A stretch of DNA of 26,959 bases from an uncultured Clostridia bacterium (GTDB lineage: Bacteria; Bacillota; Clostridia; UBA1381). Each line of letters starts with the position of its first letter. Within the stretch, counting starts at the first letter, position 1. The notes beneath the pieces were generated by a model. The model ran no database searches. It saw only the letters and a list, made by a program, of their open reading frames with translations, and had not been told where the DNA came from. The DNA is taken from positions 1 through 26,959 of the forward strand of contig CAKSGG010000033.1 in the NCBI GenBank assembly GCA_934454215.1, written 5' to 3'. The position numbers and the translations under genes are program-made. This document shows positions 1 through 8,171 of the stretch, in pieces.

Positions 1-1411
1 GTTCATCGTCTGCCGCTCCGTATTTCAATGTCTTGCTGTATTCGCCCATAACTGCGCTGACCTGTGCAATCTCCGTTGCTACCTTTGATGTGTTAGGTCT
101 GAAACCGAGAATCGGTGAGGTTTGAGCATGTACGTCAATGTCGTAAACGTAATCTGCCCAGCCTTCAAGCTGTGCCTGCGGTTCATAGCTGTATTTTATG
201 CTTCCCACAGCCCAGTTTGACAGTCCGTACGCCTCGTCCGATGACGCCTGCGTTGTATTGTAAGGTACTTTAATTCGTTTATCGCCTGTTTTTGTATAAT
301 GAGTTCCCTCAATTCCCCATACGAGCAGATTATATAAATCCTTTCCTTTTTCGCTGTTGATAAGATTTATAAATTCCATTGCTCTTTCGGGATTTTTCGA
401 TGTTCTTGCAATAACCGTAGACGTAACGGGTATGCTGTTTTTTATAATCGGCTCATAGCCCATTTTTATTGCGTCCACCTCAACGCCCAGCTCATTACTT
501 TCAAGCTCCGCAGTCTTGTCGCACCAGTTATGCTGCCATGCCACATATCCGTTTTTGTACGGTTCGTTTCCCAATCCGTCAACACTCAGAATATCCGAAC
601 GGATATAGCCCTTTTTATACCAATCAGCCGCCGTATCATACCAGATTTTGTTGCTTTCGCTTTCATCGTTAAAAAATACCTTCATGGTATCCAAATCAAC
701 AGAAAAGCCCTTAACAACCGCCGTATCAAACCGACCGTTATTAAAATTACCGAATGAGCTTACGTCTATGCCGTTGCCGATTTTTCCGTCTTGCTTAAGC
801 TTTTCAAAGAAATCTCCCCAAACCTTGTAAATATCCTTAATTCCCTGTATATCGGTTTTTGCCAGTTCTCTTGCGGTTTCAAGCTTTTCTTTATCAAGAT
901 ACTTATCCGAATATTCTTTAAGCACCTTAACGCCCTGCGGCCATGTTGCCATCATCTGATAATTCGGAATACAGTAAATATTTCCGTCAACCTTTCCGAG
1001 GTCAAAAAGCCATTCGGGCAAATCGTTCTTCATATCGGCGCCGTATTTGTCAAGCAGTTCATTCAGCGCCATATACGACCCCTGCTGAACCTGCGACATG
1101 AAATCAACCGCATATCCCGACCAGCCTATATCAACGCTTTCGTTCGATGCCATCATAAGATTCCATTTTTCCTGATAATCCGCTGCGTCAACATATTCAA
1201 TTTCAATCTTTGTGTTCGGCAAATAATTTTTAAGCTCCTCATTGAATTTTGACACAACCATGTCGCTGTCCTTTTGCTTTGAGCCCATCATAACCCATTT
1301 CAAGGTCACGTCACCGCTGTTTGCGTCCTCATTCGTATTTTTTCCGCAGCCGTTTAAAGCCATTGCCATTGACGCTGCAAGCAACACCGAAATTATCCTT
1401 TTTTCCTTCAT
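1..1411 (-). CDS. Extracellular sugar-binding lipoprotein of a CUT1 ABC importer (3' end outside window)
   Basis: This is the solute-binding subunit of the importer encoded just upstream, tethered outside the membrane to capture an oligosaccharide. The frame is open from ATG 1411 to the window edge (470 sense codons), so the last residues are missing. A charged start (MKEKR) and hydrophobic stretch lead to a lipobox LNGC with Cys22 as the predicted lipid anchor. The mature part carries the family's usual features, such as DAADYQEKWNLMMAS and DIGWSGYAVDF. The visible C-terminus (TEIAQVSAVMGEYSKTLKYG) resembles the DUF3502 tail of LplA/YtcQ-type proteins. The start is supported by GGAGG in front of ATG (ggaggactaaaATG). 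It lies 79 bases after the second permease, and that gap holds a GC-rich hairpin. The exact sugar cannot be read from sequence; the two-component genes and SGNH esterase nearby suggest a plant-cell-wall glycan. Confidence 0.9.
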   Translation of the reverse strand, partial: MKEKRIISVLLAASMAMALNGCGKNTNEDANSGDVTLKWVMMGSKQKDSDMVVSKFNEELKNYLPNTKIEIEYVDAADYQEKWNLMMASNESVDIGWSGYAVDFMSQVQQGSYMALNELLDKYGADMKNDLPEWLFDLGKVDGNIYCIPNYQMMATWPQGVKVLKEYSDKYLDKEKLETARELAKTDIQGIKDIYKVWGDFFEKLKQDGKIGNGIDVSSFGNFNNGRFDTAVVKGFSVDLDTMKVFFNDESESNKIWYDTAADWYKKGYIRSDILSVDGLGNEPYKNGYVAWQHNWCDKTAELESNELGVEVDAIKMGYEPIIKNSIPVTSTVIARTSKNPERAMEFINLINSEKGKDLYNLLVWGIEGTHYTKTGDKRIKVPYNTTQASSDEAYGLSNWAVGSIKYSYEPQAQLEGWADYVYDIDVHAQTSPILGFRPNTSKVATEIAQVSAVMGEYSKTLKYGAADDE

Positions 1412-1490
1412 TTTAGTCCTCCATTCCGCCGTCACTGACGGCATAAATCTTATATTATTTTTTTAATAACGGCATACGCCGCAGAATACT

Positions 1491-2372
1491 TTATCCTTTT
1501 ACCGCTCCGACCGTTAAGCCTCTTGCAAAATATTTCTGAAAAAACGGAAATACCACAAGCATCGGGCCTGCCGCAACAACGCACAGTGCAAAACGCATTG
1601 AATCCGACGGTAAATTTTCACCTATTTTTATTCCGTTAGGCATTTGCTGCGCCATCTTTGCAACGAAATCCGCCTCTCTTAAAATTCTTTGCAGAAGATA
1701 TTGCAGAGTATAAAGGTTTTCATCTCTTATGTAAAGCAGACACGCATTCCATTCGTTCCACCTTGTGAGCAGCGTCATCAGTCCGACGGTCGCCAGTACA
1801 GGCTTTGAAAGCGGAAGAACTATCCTAAACAGCGTTCTTATTTCACTGCACCCGTCAATCCGCGCCGACTCCGTAAGCGCCTCGGGCAAGCCTTGGAAAA
1901 ATGTTCTTATTACAATAACATGGAACGCATTGACCATAGGAGGTATTATATACACCCATATTGTGTTTCCCATATTCAGATACTGAGTAATCAAAATATA
2001 TGTCGGTACCATACCTCCGCCAAACAGAGTTGTGAAATATACAAACATTGATATTGGGTTTCTGAATTTATATTCCTTTCTCGAAAGAGGATATGCAAGC
2101 ATAGACATAACTACAAGGCTTAAAAATGTTCCCAGCCCCGATTCTATTATCGTTGTCTTATACGCATTAAGAACCTTCTGCGGATTTGCAAAAACGTATT
2201 GATACGCTTCCGTGCTGAACTGTTTCGGTATAAGCTTATATCCGTCAAGCAGTGCCGCCTCCTGTGTAAACGATATTGATATTACATAAATAAACGGTAC
2301 TATAAATGTCAGTGACAGCAATATCAGAACAAGATGCAGAATTATTTTTGATACGCTTATTTTTTTCATCAT
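1491..2372 (-). CDS. CUT1 carbohydrate ABC transporter permease, LplC/YtcP type
   Basis: One of two membrane-spanning subunits that form the sugar channel. The protein is about 293 residues with six predicted helices, the first near LHLVLILLSLTFIVPFIYVI. The cytoplasmic EAA loop that docks the ATPase is clear: ESARIDGCSEIRTLFRIVLP. The C-terminus ending in ARGLTVGAVKG is typical of LplC/YtcP proteins. An open frame extends to 2411, but I chose ATG 2372 (MMKK) because the run GGGGGGTG sits directly before it. The 2411 start would overlap the upstream permease and has no comparable site. There are 13 bases between the upstream stop and this start, so the two are cotranscribed. No ATP-binding subunit is encoded in the window; relatives in Bacillus share a housekeeping ATPase (MsmX), and the same is inferred here. 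Confidence 0.93.
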   Translation of the reverse strand: MMKKISVSKIILHLVLILLSLTFIVPFIYVISISFTQEAALLDGYKLIPKQFSTEAYQYVFANPQKVLNAYKTTIIESGLGTFLSLVVMSMLAYPLSRKEYKFRNPISMFVYFTTLFGGGMVPTYILITQYLNMGNTIWVYIIPPMVNAFHVIVIRTFFQGLPEALTESARIDGCSEIRTLFRIVLPLSKPVLATVGLMTLLTRWNEWNACLLYIRDENLYTLQYLLQRILREADFVAKMAQQMPNGIKIGENLPSDSMRFALCVVAAGPMLVVFPFFQKYFARGLTVGAVKG

Positions 2373-2385
2373 TTTCACCCCCCAA

Positions 2386-3321
2386 TCAGAATAACGAATT
2401 TTCGGAATCAATCTTTTTAACGATTGTATTCGTCGCGGTTACGAGTACAAGTCCGACTACAGACTGGAACAGTCCGACAGCCGTGGAAACGCCCATGTTT
2501 CCGCCTCGCAGTCCTCTGAACACATATGTTTCGATTATATCCGTCGTAGGATACAGCAGACCTATATCTCTCGGAATCTGATAAAACAGTCCGAAATCTC
2601 CTCGTATAACTCCTCCGATACTCATAATCAAAAGTATTGTAATTATCGGAACAAGCGACGGCAGTGATATGTATACTGTTTTCTGAAACTTGGAGGCTCC
2701 GTCTATTTCGGCAGCCTCAAAAATAGATGCGTCGATTCCCATAAGAGCGGCATAATAATATATGCTACCCATTCCTATTCCTTTCCATATGTTTACTATT
2801 GTCAGTATATACGGCCAATACTTTGAATTGCTGTACCATTTTATCTTTTCTCCGCCAAGAGCCGATATTACCGAATTTAATACTCCCGTTTCGGGGCTGA
2901 GATAAATATATGTTATATATCCCACTATTACCCACGACAGAAAATTCGGAAGAATCATTATCGTCTGATATGCTTTAAGCGCTCTTCTGTTTGTTACTTC
3001 AAAAAGCAGCAGCGCCAGAATTATCTGGAAAATCATTCCCAGAAACACAAACACAAATCCATAGAGCACAGTATTTTTTATAACTCTGAATGCGTCCATA
3101 GATTCAAAGAAAAATTTAAAATTGTTCAGTCCCGCCCAGTCACTGCCGAAAATTCCTTTTGCCATATTATAGTCCTTGAATGCAATTACCACTCCGAACA
3201 TCGGAATATAGCAAAAAACAATCAGCAAAATTATTCCGGGTATCGCAAGCAGACTAAGCTCCGTGTTAAGCCTCCTCGCCATTTTATTGCTTTTTACCGC
3301 CTTTGATAGCGCTGTTTTCAT
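2386..3321 (-). CDS. CUT1 carbohydrate ABC transporter permease, LplB/YteP type
   Basis: First gene of the importer operon and partner of the permease downstream. It has about 311 residues and six predicted helices. The first helix (LLAIPGIILLIVFCYIPMFG) is followed by the family phrase VVIAFKDYN. The ATPase-contacting EAA loop reads EAAEIDGASKFQKTVYISLP. I chose ATG 3321, which lies 8 bases after GAGGAG; a GTG nine bases upstream would sit on top of that ribosome site. The gene diverges from a YesN-type regulator across a 173-base gap that contains promoters for both sides. This divergent layout is usual for regulator/importer pairs and supports control of the importer by the neighbouring two-component system (inference). 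Confidence 0.93.
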   Translation of the reverse strand: MKTALSKAVKSNKMARRLNTELSLLAIPGIILLIVFCYIPMFGVVIAFKDYNMAKGIFGSDWAGLNNFKFFFESMDAFRVIKNTVLYGFVFVFLGMIFQIILALLLFEVTNRRALKAYQTIMILPNFLSWVIVGYITYIYLSPETGVLNSVISALGGEKIKWYSNSKYWPYILTIVNIWKGIGMGSIYYYAALMGIDASIFEAAEIDGASKFQKTVYISLPSLVPIITILLIMSIGGVIRGDFGLFYQIPRDIGLLYPTTDIIETYVFRGLRGGNMGVSTAVGLFQSVVGLVLVTATNTIVKKIDSENSLF

Positions 3322-3353
3322 CCAGACCACTCCTCTGATTTATTTATATAATA

Positions 3354-3382
3354 ATTTTATCACAGCACATATGCAGTGTAAA
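3354..3382 (-). promoter_or_regulatory. Candidate sigma-A promoter of the sugar importer operon
   Basis: On the minus strand TTTACA (3382-3377) and TAAAAT (3359-3354) are separated by 17 bases, about 33 bases upstream of the first permease start. Both hexamers are one or two bases off consensus. Activation by the divergent AraC-type regulator would fit, but I could not define a convincing operator in the AT-rich sequence upstream. Confidence 0.5.
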
Positions 3383-3434
3383 TATAATAATTTTTGTATT
3401 TTTGCTCTAAATTTGTGACTTTGCAAAATATTAA

Positions 3435-3462
3435 TTGACAAACATAAAATTTCAGGTATAAT
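3435..3462 (+). promoter_or_regulatory. Sigma-A promoter of the first regulator/kinase operon
   Basis: TTGACA (3435-3440) and TATAAT (3457-3462), both perfect consensus, with a 16-base spacer. Transcription should start near 3469, giving a leader of about 25 bases before ATG 3495. A strong constitutive promoter is expected for a sensor/regulator pair. Confidence 0.75.
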
Positions 3463-3494
3463 TAAATTATAATAATATTGAAGGGATTGTAGTT

Positions 3495-4754
3495 ATGTAT
3501 AAGGTCATAATAGCGGACGATGAAAAAAGCATTCAGAACGGTATTCGCAACTATATTAATCATATAGGTAATTTTTATGTTGAGCAATGCTTTGACAGCG
3601 GCAACGATGTAATCGAATATCTTAAATCCAATGACGCAGATGTTGTAATAACCGACATCAGAATGGACAACGGTACCGGCATTGACGTTGTAAAATACAT
3701 ATACGAAAACAAGCGTTATATAAAAACGGTTATCATAAGCGCATATGAAGAAATGGAATACGTCCGTGCGGCAATTAAATATAATGTCGAGGGTTTTGTT
3801 TCAAAGCCTACCCGTTATTCGGAATTCGAGGCGGTAATGAATAAAATATATAACGAATTTGAAACTGAAAACAAGCAGAGTATTAAAGCGAAAACATATG
3901 AAAGCTATAATAACTGCCTTATCGAAATTCTTTATAACTGCATACTCAACGACAGAAAAATCATGAAGGACGATATAAAAAACCTTATGATGATTATGTA
4001 CGACGGAAATCATAAACAGGTCGTAAACTCCAAATACTGCGTTTTTTCGGTTGAAATAAAAAATTACAATGACTTTATAGATAATAAATGGAATTACGGT
4101 TCTTCAGAGCTGAGTGAGCTGTTAAAAAATTTCATATTCTCCTCGCTTGCGCCGGCGGAGGATAAAATACACTTTTATCAAACCGATTTTAACGATAATA
4201 TTGTGCGGTATATTGCACAGTCGTCAAAATATGAATCAATTTCGGATATGTCGTACGACCTTGAAAAATATCTGAAAACCGCCGCCGTTACTCTCTGCGA
4301 TGAAGTCGGCATTTCGGCGGAAATAAAAATTACCGATAAATTCAATGATATAAATGCACTCGTAAGCAAGGGCGATATTTCGGTTATTAATTCCTCGGCA
4401 TATGATAAACGCACAATAGAACAGGCAATAAGCTTTATAAACGAGCATTACTCCGATGATATATCACTGCATACAATTTCAAAGCACGTTAATATGAACA
4501 GCGCCTATTTCAGTCATTTTTTCAAAAAGCATACGGGGCAGAATTTTTCCGATTTCCTTTTGGATTTAAGAATGACAAAAGCCAAAGAAATGATATTGAG
4601 CGGTAATTTTAAAATTGAAGAAATATGTAAAAACATCGGCTATAAAAGCATGTCGTATTTTTGCAAAACCTTTAAAAATATTACGGGATATACGCCCCGT
4701 CAGTTTTATATACTCGGGAACAGCGGTTCGGACGGTCAGTCGGGAAAGGAATAA
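3495..4754 (+). CDS. Response regulator with AraC-type DNA-binding domain (YesN family)
   Basis: Cytoplasmic transcription factor, presumably phosphorylated by the kinase encoded next, activating carbohydrate genes. The 419 residues show an N-terminal receiver domain (about 1-120) with acidic pair ADDEKS, phospho-acceptor Asp54 (TDIRMD) and the conserved Lys in FVSKPT. A poorly conserved linker follows. The C-terminal AraC domain (about 310-410) has two helix-turn-helix units: SLHTISKHVNMNSAYFSHFF then IEEICKNIGYKSMSYFCKTF, ending GYTPRQF. The start is preceded by AAGGGA. Only 3 bases separate its stop from the kinase start. It diverges from the sugar importer, its most likely target by position. 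Length and domain order match YesN proteins. Confidence 0.93.
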   Translation: MYKVIIADDEKSIQNGIRNYINHIGNFYVEQCFDSGNDVIEYLKSNDADVVITDIRMDNGTGIDVVKYIYENKRYIKTVIISAYEEMEYVRAAIKYNVEGFVSKPTRYSEFEAVMNKIYNEFETENKQSIKAKTYESYNNCLIEILYNCILNDRKIMKDDIKNLMMIMYDGNHKQVVNSKYCVFSVEIKNYNDFIDNKWNYGSSELSELLKNFIFSSLAPAEDKIHFYQTDFNDNIVRYIAQSSKYESISDMSYDLEKYLKTAAVTLCDEVGISAEIKITDKFNDINALVSKGDISVINSSAYDKRTIEQAISFINEHYSDDISLHTISKHVNMNSAYFSHFFKKHTGQNFSDFLLDLRMTKAKEMILSGNFKIEEICKNIGYKSMSYFCKTFKNITGYTPRQFYILGNSGSDGQSGKE

Positions 4755-4757
4755 AAA

Positions 4758-6506
4758 ATGAATACACACAAGCATTTTGCTCCGATATTTAATTTTTTCA
4801 AGCTATGCAGAAGCAACAGCGTATTTGTAAGAGATTTTATAGTTTCATTTGTGATTATCGCCATACCATTCGCTTTGATAAGCCTTTTATTTTATAATAA
4901 CGGAAAAACAAGTCTTGAAAAGCAGATAGAAGAATCTAACAACTCCAATCTTCTCCGATGCTCTGAAATTATCGACACAATGATTTCCGATACCGATACC
5001 GTTTCGGCGTATATATCCATGCAAAACGATATAAATTTTTATGCATGGGGCAACAAGGACGTAGACGTCAACGGAATATATCAGAATCTGCGTCAGATAA
5101 CCATGACCCGAAATTACATAGATTCTCTGTTTATATATTCCGATGTGAGCAAGAGTATTATTACCGGCACAAACAGCTTTCCGCTAAATGAAATGAAGGA
5201 TTCGGGCTGGCATGATATTTACAGCGGGCTTAACAATACTTCAACCGATTCTTCAATAAGCCTGCGCCTGAAAAATAACACTTATCCGTATCTGATAACA
5301 ATAATAAAGCCCGTTTTATCCGCCGACAAATCATCAAAAAGCGGAGCGGTTATAATAAATATCAATATAGAAAAGCTGTTAAAGCAGCTCGGCAGCGAAA
5401 GTGCCGCCGACAGCCTGTTAATTCTTGACGATAAAAATACGGTTATATGCGCCAATGATTACAATAATATAGGGCTTAAGCTTAATGTAAAATATAACAG
5501 CGAAAAATCAACTTACAGCGATATAGAAAAAAAGAATATCGTATCAGTACGCAAATCAAAAAGCTGCGGCGGAATCAACTATGCTCTCACCATGCCGATT
5601 AACACATATGTGAGCGAATTTTCATCGCTGTTTTACAACACGAAAACGTTTATAATTTTTGCACTGCTGTTCTGTATAATGCTTTCCATATTCACCGCAT
5701 TCCGTTCATACAGCGCAATCAAAACAATCATGGACGTATTTAAAAAGCACGGCATATATTACACAAGCGATTCGGACAAATCAAGCGAGCTTGATTTTAT
5801 AACCTCAAACATTATCACTCATATCGAAACTAATAAAACCATGAGACAGGAATTTTTCAAGCAGTATAACGAGCTGCAAAAATCCCAGACTGCTGTTCTG
5901 CAATCTCAAATTACGCCTCATTTTTTAAGAAATACGCTTGAAGTGATAAATCTTAAAGCATTTGAGGAGTTCAACGGAATTAATCCGATTTCCGATATGC
6001 TTGCCTGTTTGGGCGATATGATGAACAGCTTTATCGAATCCGACAATTACATTATCAGCATACAAAAGGAATATGAATATAGCTGTATTTATGTAAATCT
6101 TCTGAACATAAGATATGAAAATTCATTTAAAATAGACTGGAATATTCCCGAAAACATTAAGCAATATCATATGCTTAAGCTGTCTCTCCAGCCCATAATC
6201 GAAAACTCCATATTTCACGGAATAAAGCCCGGAGGAGATAACGGAAAAATCTGTATATCGGGCTGTGACTGCGATAAATACATATCAATAATAATTGACG
6301 ACAACGGCGGCAGTCTTTCAGACGCAGATATTGAAAATTTACAGCAGTCGCTCACCGCACCTAACCGCAAGCGGAAAAATATAGGAATCATAAACGTACA
6401 TAAAAGGTATCAGATTGTATTCGGTCAAAAATACGGACTTACTCTTGAGCGTTCCCCTCTCGGCGGATTAAGAGTAATAATATCTTTTCCGAAATACACC
6501 GTTTAA
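4758..6506 (+). CDS. Membrane sensor histidine kinase (YesM family)
   Basis: Sensor partner of the preceding regulator. The 582 residues comprise a first membrane helix (about 28-46), a large extracellular sensing region (about 47-292, probably a Cache-like fold), a second helix (about 297-316), and a cytoplasmic kinase core of the His_kinase/HATPase_c type. The phospho-acceptor is His388 in QITPHFLRNTLE, a variant of the usual QINPHFLYNTLE. The ATP-binding N box is LSLQPIIENSIFHG (Asn483), followed by IIDDNGG and IGIINVHKRY. AAAGGA lies 7 bases before the ATG. The ligand is probably a sugar or an importer-bound sugar, but nothing in the sequence identifies it. No clear terminator follows the stop. 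Confidence 0.93.
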   Translation: MNTHKHFAPIFNFFKLCRSNSVFVRDFIVSFVIIAIPFALISLLFYNNGKTSLEKQIEESNNSNLLRCSEIIDTMISDTDTVSAYISMQNDINFYAWGNKDVDVNGIYQNLRQITMTRNYIDSLFIYSDVSKSIITGTNSFPLNEMKDSGWHDIYSGLNNTSTDSSISLRLKNNTYPYLITIIKPVLSADKSSKSGAVIININIEKLLKQLGSESAADSLLILDDKNTVICANDYNNIGLKLNVKYNSEKSTYSDIEKKNIVSVRKSKSCGGINYALTMPINTYVSEFSSLFYNTKTFIIFALLFCIMLSIFTAFRSYSAIKTIMDVFKKHGIYYTSDSDKSSELDFITSNIITHIETNKTMRQEFFKQYNELQKSQTAVLQSQITPHFLRNTLEVINLKAFEEFNGINPISDMLACLGDMMNSFIESDNYIISIQKEYEYSCIYVNLLNIRYENSFKIDWNIPENIKQYHMLKLSLQPIIENSIFHGIKPGGDNGKICISGCDCDKYISIIIDDNGGSLSDADIENLQQSLTAPNRKRKNIGIINVHKRYQIVFGQKYGLTLERSPLGGLRVIISFPKYTV

Positions 6507-6673
6507 TCTAATTTTCAGGAAAATGGCTTATAATTCATAAAGCGCAATACTTCCGATAATATGACAAGGATAATTGGCAGCAAATCAGAGATACAGAACA
6601 GTAATCTCTGTGTTGTAACAATAAAAATACCGGCAGAACATTTAATTGCAAGCAGGTAATTGCTCAAAAAAAC
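6507..6673. other. Non-coding gap between kinase gene and tRNA promoter
   Basis: I see no gene here. One perfect 7-bp inverted repeat (CAGAGAT at 6586-6592 with ATCTCTG at 6604-6610, 11-base loop) could form a hairpin, but it has no U-tract, so I do not call it a terminator. A 63-codon minus-strand frame (6515-6706) lacks a ribosome site and overlaps the tRNA promoter. Confidence 0.5.
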
Positions 6674-6702
6674 TTGACAATCGGCGCTGAATGTGGTAGA
6701 AT
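6674..6702 (+). promoter_or_regulatory. Promoter of tRNA-Arg
   Basis: Perfect -35 TTGACA (6674-6679), 17-base spacer, -10 TAGAAT (6697-6702), with the mature tRNA beginning 16 bases further on. This is near-ideal sigma-A spacing for a stable-RNA gene. Confidence 0.85.
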
Positions 6703-6717
6703 ACAAATGTTATGTAT

Positions 6718-6794
6718 GCACCTGTAGTTTAGCTGGATAAAATGCGGGATTCCGATTCCCGAGACCGCAGGTTCAAGTCCTGTCAGGTGTGCCA
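6718..6794 (+). tRNA. tRNA-Arg (anticodon CCG)
   Basis: A 77-base cloverleaf folds by hand. The acceptor stem is GCACCTG with CAGGTGT (first pair G-U), then discriminator G and an encoded CCA. The D arm is GTTT/AAAT, the anticodon stem CGGGA/TCCCG around loop TTCCGAT, and the T arm GCAGG/CCTGT around TTCAAGT. The anticodon CCG reads the arginine codon CGG, and the sequence resembles other bacterial tRNA-Arg(CCG). It is a single gene with its own promoter and terminator, not part of a tRNA cluster. Confidence 0.95.
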
Positions 6795-6800
6795 CAATTA

Positions 6801-6830
6801 AAAAAATCCGCATATCTATGCGGATTTTTT
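6801..6830. terminator. Bidirectional intrinsic terminator, tRNA-Arg / DUF21 transporter gene
   Basis: Perfect 14-bp inverted repeat: left arm 6801-6814, right arm 6817-6830, core TCCGCATA/TATGCGGA flanked by A6 and T6. In either direction the hairpin ends in a U-tract. It follows the tRNA by 6 bases on the plus strand and the DUF21 transporter stop (6858) by 27 bases on the minus strand. Confidence 0.88.
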
Positions 6831-6857
6831 AATATAATAATTTTCCGTACACGGTAT

Positions 6858-8171
6858 TTATGTTTGAATTACATTCGGTTCTTTCACATCAACCTCAATT
6901 TCCAGCGTCATAAGCTCATCAGCTTTCGTTACCGTCACCGATACGTTCTCATAATCAAATGAATATCCTTTCTGAGGAATTGTTTCATTTTTTTCAATAA
7001 GCCACCCATTAACCGTCGTTGCTTCGGACGTTTCATCAGGTTCAAGCTCAAAAAATTCAAAAAACTCCGTCAGCGATGTAGTACATAGCACTCGATACCT
7101 ATTCTCCCCTATTTCGCTGATATTGTCAATTTCTTCATCAGATTCGTCCCAAATCTCGCCGACAATTTCTTCAAGAATATCCTCCATTGTTACAATTCCC
7201 GCAAGTACCCCGTACTCGTTCACAACGATAACAATATGGTCATGATTTGTCTGCATATCCTTAAACAGCACATCAGCATGCATTGTTTCCGGCACAAACG
7301 TAGGCTCAAACATTGCGTCTTTTATATTAAATCCCTGCCGTCCGTGCTTTAACAAATAATCTCTCGAATGAAGTATTCCCACAAGGTCATCAATATTATT
7401 ATTTGCGTATACAGGCATTCTCGTATATCCGTTTTCTTCTATAATTTTAATAATTTCTTCGTCTGTACTGTTTTCCTGCACAAAAACAATCTGTTTCCTG
7501 TGCGTCATTATATCAGCCGCCGTAAGCCTGTCAAGCTTAAATACATTTTTTATGTACTCAATATCGTCCTCATCAAGAGTTCCGTCATCAACACCTGCGT
7601 CAAGCATTATCACAATATCCTCTTCGGATACAGCATCATCCTTTTCTTCAGGGTCAATTCCAATCAACCGTAAAACCCCGTTCGCCGAAACCGTCAGCAG
7701 GAATATGATTGGTTTTAAAATCATAGTCAAAGCCGATATTAATCCGCACACCGTTTCCGCCAGCTTCTCCTTATGCCGCATTGCTATTCTTTTCGGCACA
7801 AGCTCTCCCAAAACCAATGTAAAGAATGACAATATCAATGTAATTAAAACCACCGCTATTGTATTTACCGTTGTATAATAGTGTTCCGCAGCATTAAAGC
7901 TGTTTACCATAGCCTCTGACAGTTTTTCCGCAAAATTATCCGCCGCAAAAGCCGAGCCCAAAAATCCTGCCAATGTAATGCCAATCTGAATGGTCGATAA
8001 AAACTTTGTCGGGTTATCTATCATTTTTAACATTTTCTGAGCTTTCTTGTCACCGTCGTCAGCCTTAGACTTGACTTTCTTCTCATTAAGCGAGATAACC
8101 GCAATTTCTGCTGCCGCAAAAAAAGCATTAATTAATATAAGTATTAACTGTAGTAATAGTTGTTTAAACAT
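6858..8171 (-). CDS. DUF21-CBS-CorC_HlyC membrane transporter (CNNM/CorC family, probable Mg2+ transport)
   Basis: About 437 residues. Order: DUF21/CNNM membrane domain (about 1-190, several hydrophobic helices, with the family phrases FFAAAEIAVISLNEKKVK and LVLGELVPKRIA), a pair of CBS domains (about 200-325, ITMEDI-like phrase GIVTMEDILEEIVGEIWDE), and a C-terminal CorC_HlyC domain (about 340-425). Members are often annotated as hemolysins, but characterised relatives (CorC, MpfA, CNNM) act in Mg2+ or Co2+ movement, usually export. I chose ATG 8171 because GGGAGG lies upstream, though the 13-base spacing is long. The frame is open to ATG 8204, which lacks a ribosome site. A short leader ORF with an Asp-Pro...Pro motif lies 59 bases upstream of the start. 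The gene ends at a shared two-way terminator. Confidence 0.9.
   Translation of the reverse strand: MFKQLLLQLILILINAFFAAAEIAVISLNEKKVKSKADDGDKKAQKMLKMIDNPTKFLSTIQIGITLAGFLGSAFAADNFAEKLSEAMVNSFNAAEHYYTTVNTIAVVLITLILSFFTLVLGELVPKRIAMRHKEKLAETVCGLISALTMILKPIIFLLTVSANGVLRLIGIDPEEKDDAVSEEDIVIMLDAGVDDGTLDEDDIEYIKNVFKLDRLTAADIMTHRKQIVFVQENSTDEEIIKIIEENGYTRMPVYANNNIDDLVGILHSRDYLLKHGRQGFNIKDAMFEPTFVPETMHADVLFKDMQTNHDHIVIVVNEYGVLAGIVTMEDILEEIVGEIWDESDEEIDNISEIGENRYRVLCTTSLTEFFEFFELEPDETSEATTVNGWLIEKNETIPQKGYSFDYENVSVTVTKADELMTLEIEVDVKEPNVIQT

Noticed and set aside
469..1466. Several plus-strand open frames up to 153 codons
   Set aside because: They lie antisense to the sugar-binding lipoprotein gene, whose frame, lipobox and family motifs are clear; the plus-strand peptides show no domain or ribosome site.
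3383..3430. Possible direct repeats (TTTGT at about 3393 and 3412) as operator of the importer promoter
   Set aside because: The match is only five bases in very AT-rich sequence and the spacing of 19 bp is not convincing.
6515..6706. Minus-strand frame of 63 codons downstream of the first kinase
   Set aside because: It overlaps the tRNA-Arg promoter, has no ribosome site and shows no recognisable domain.
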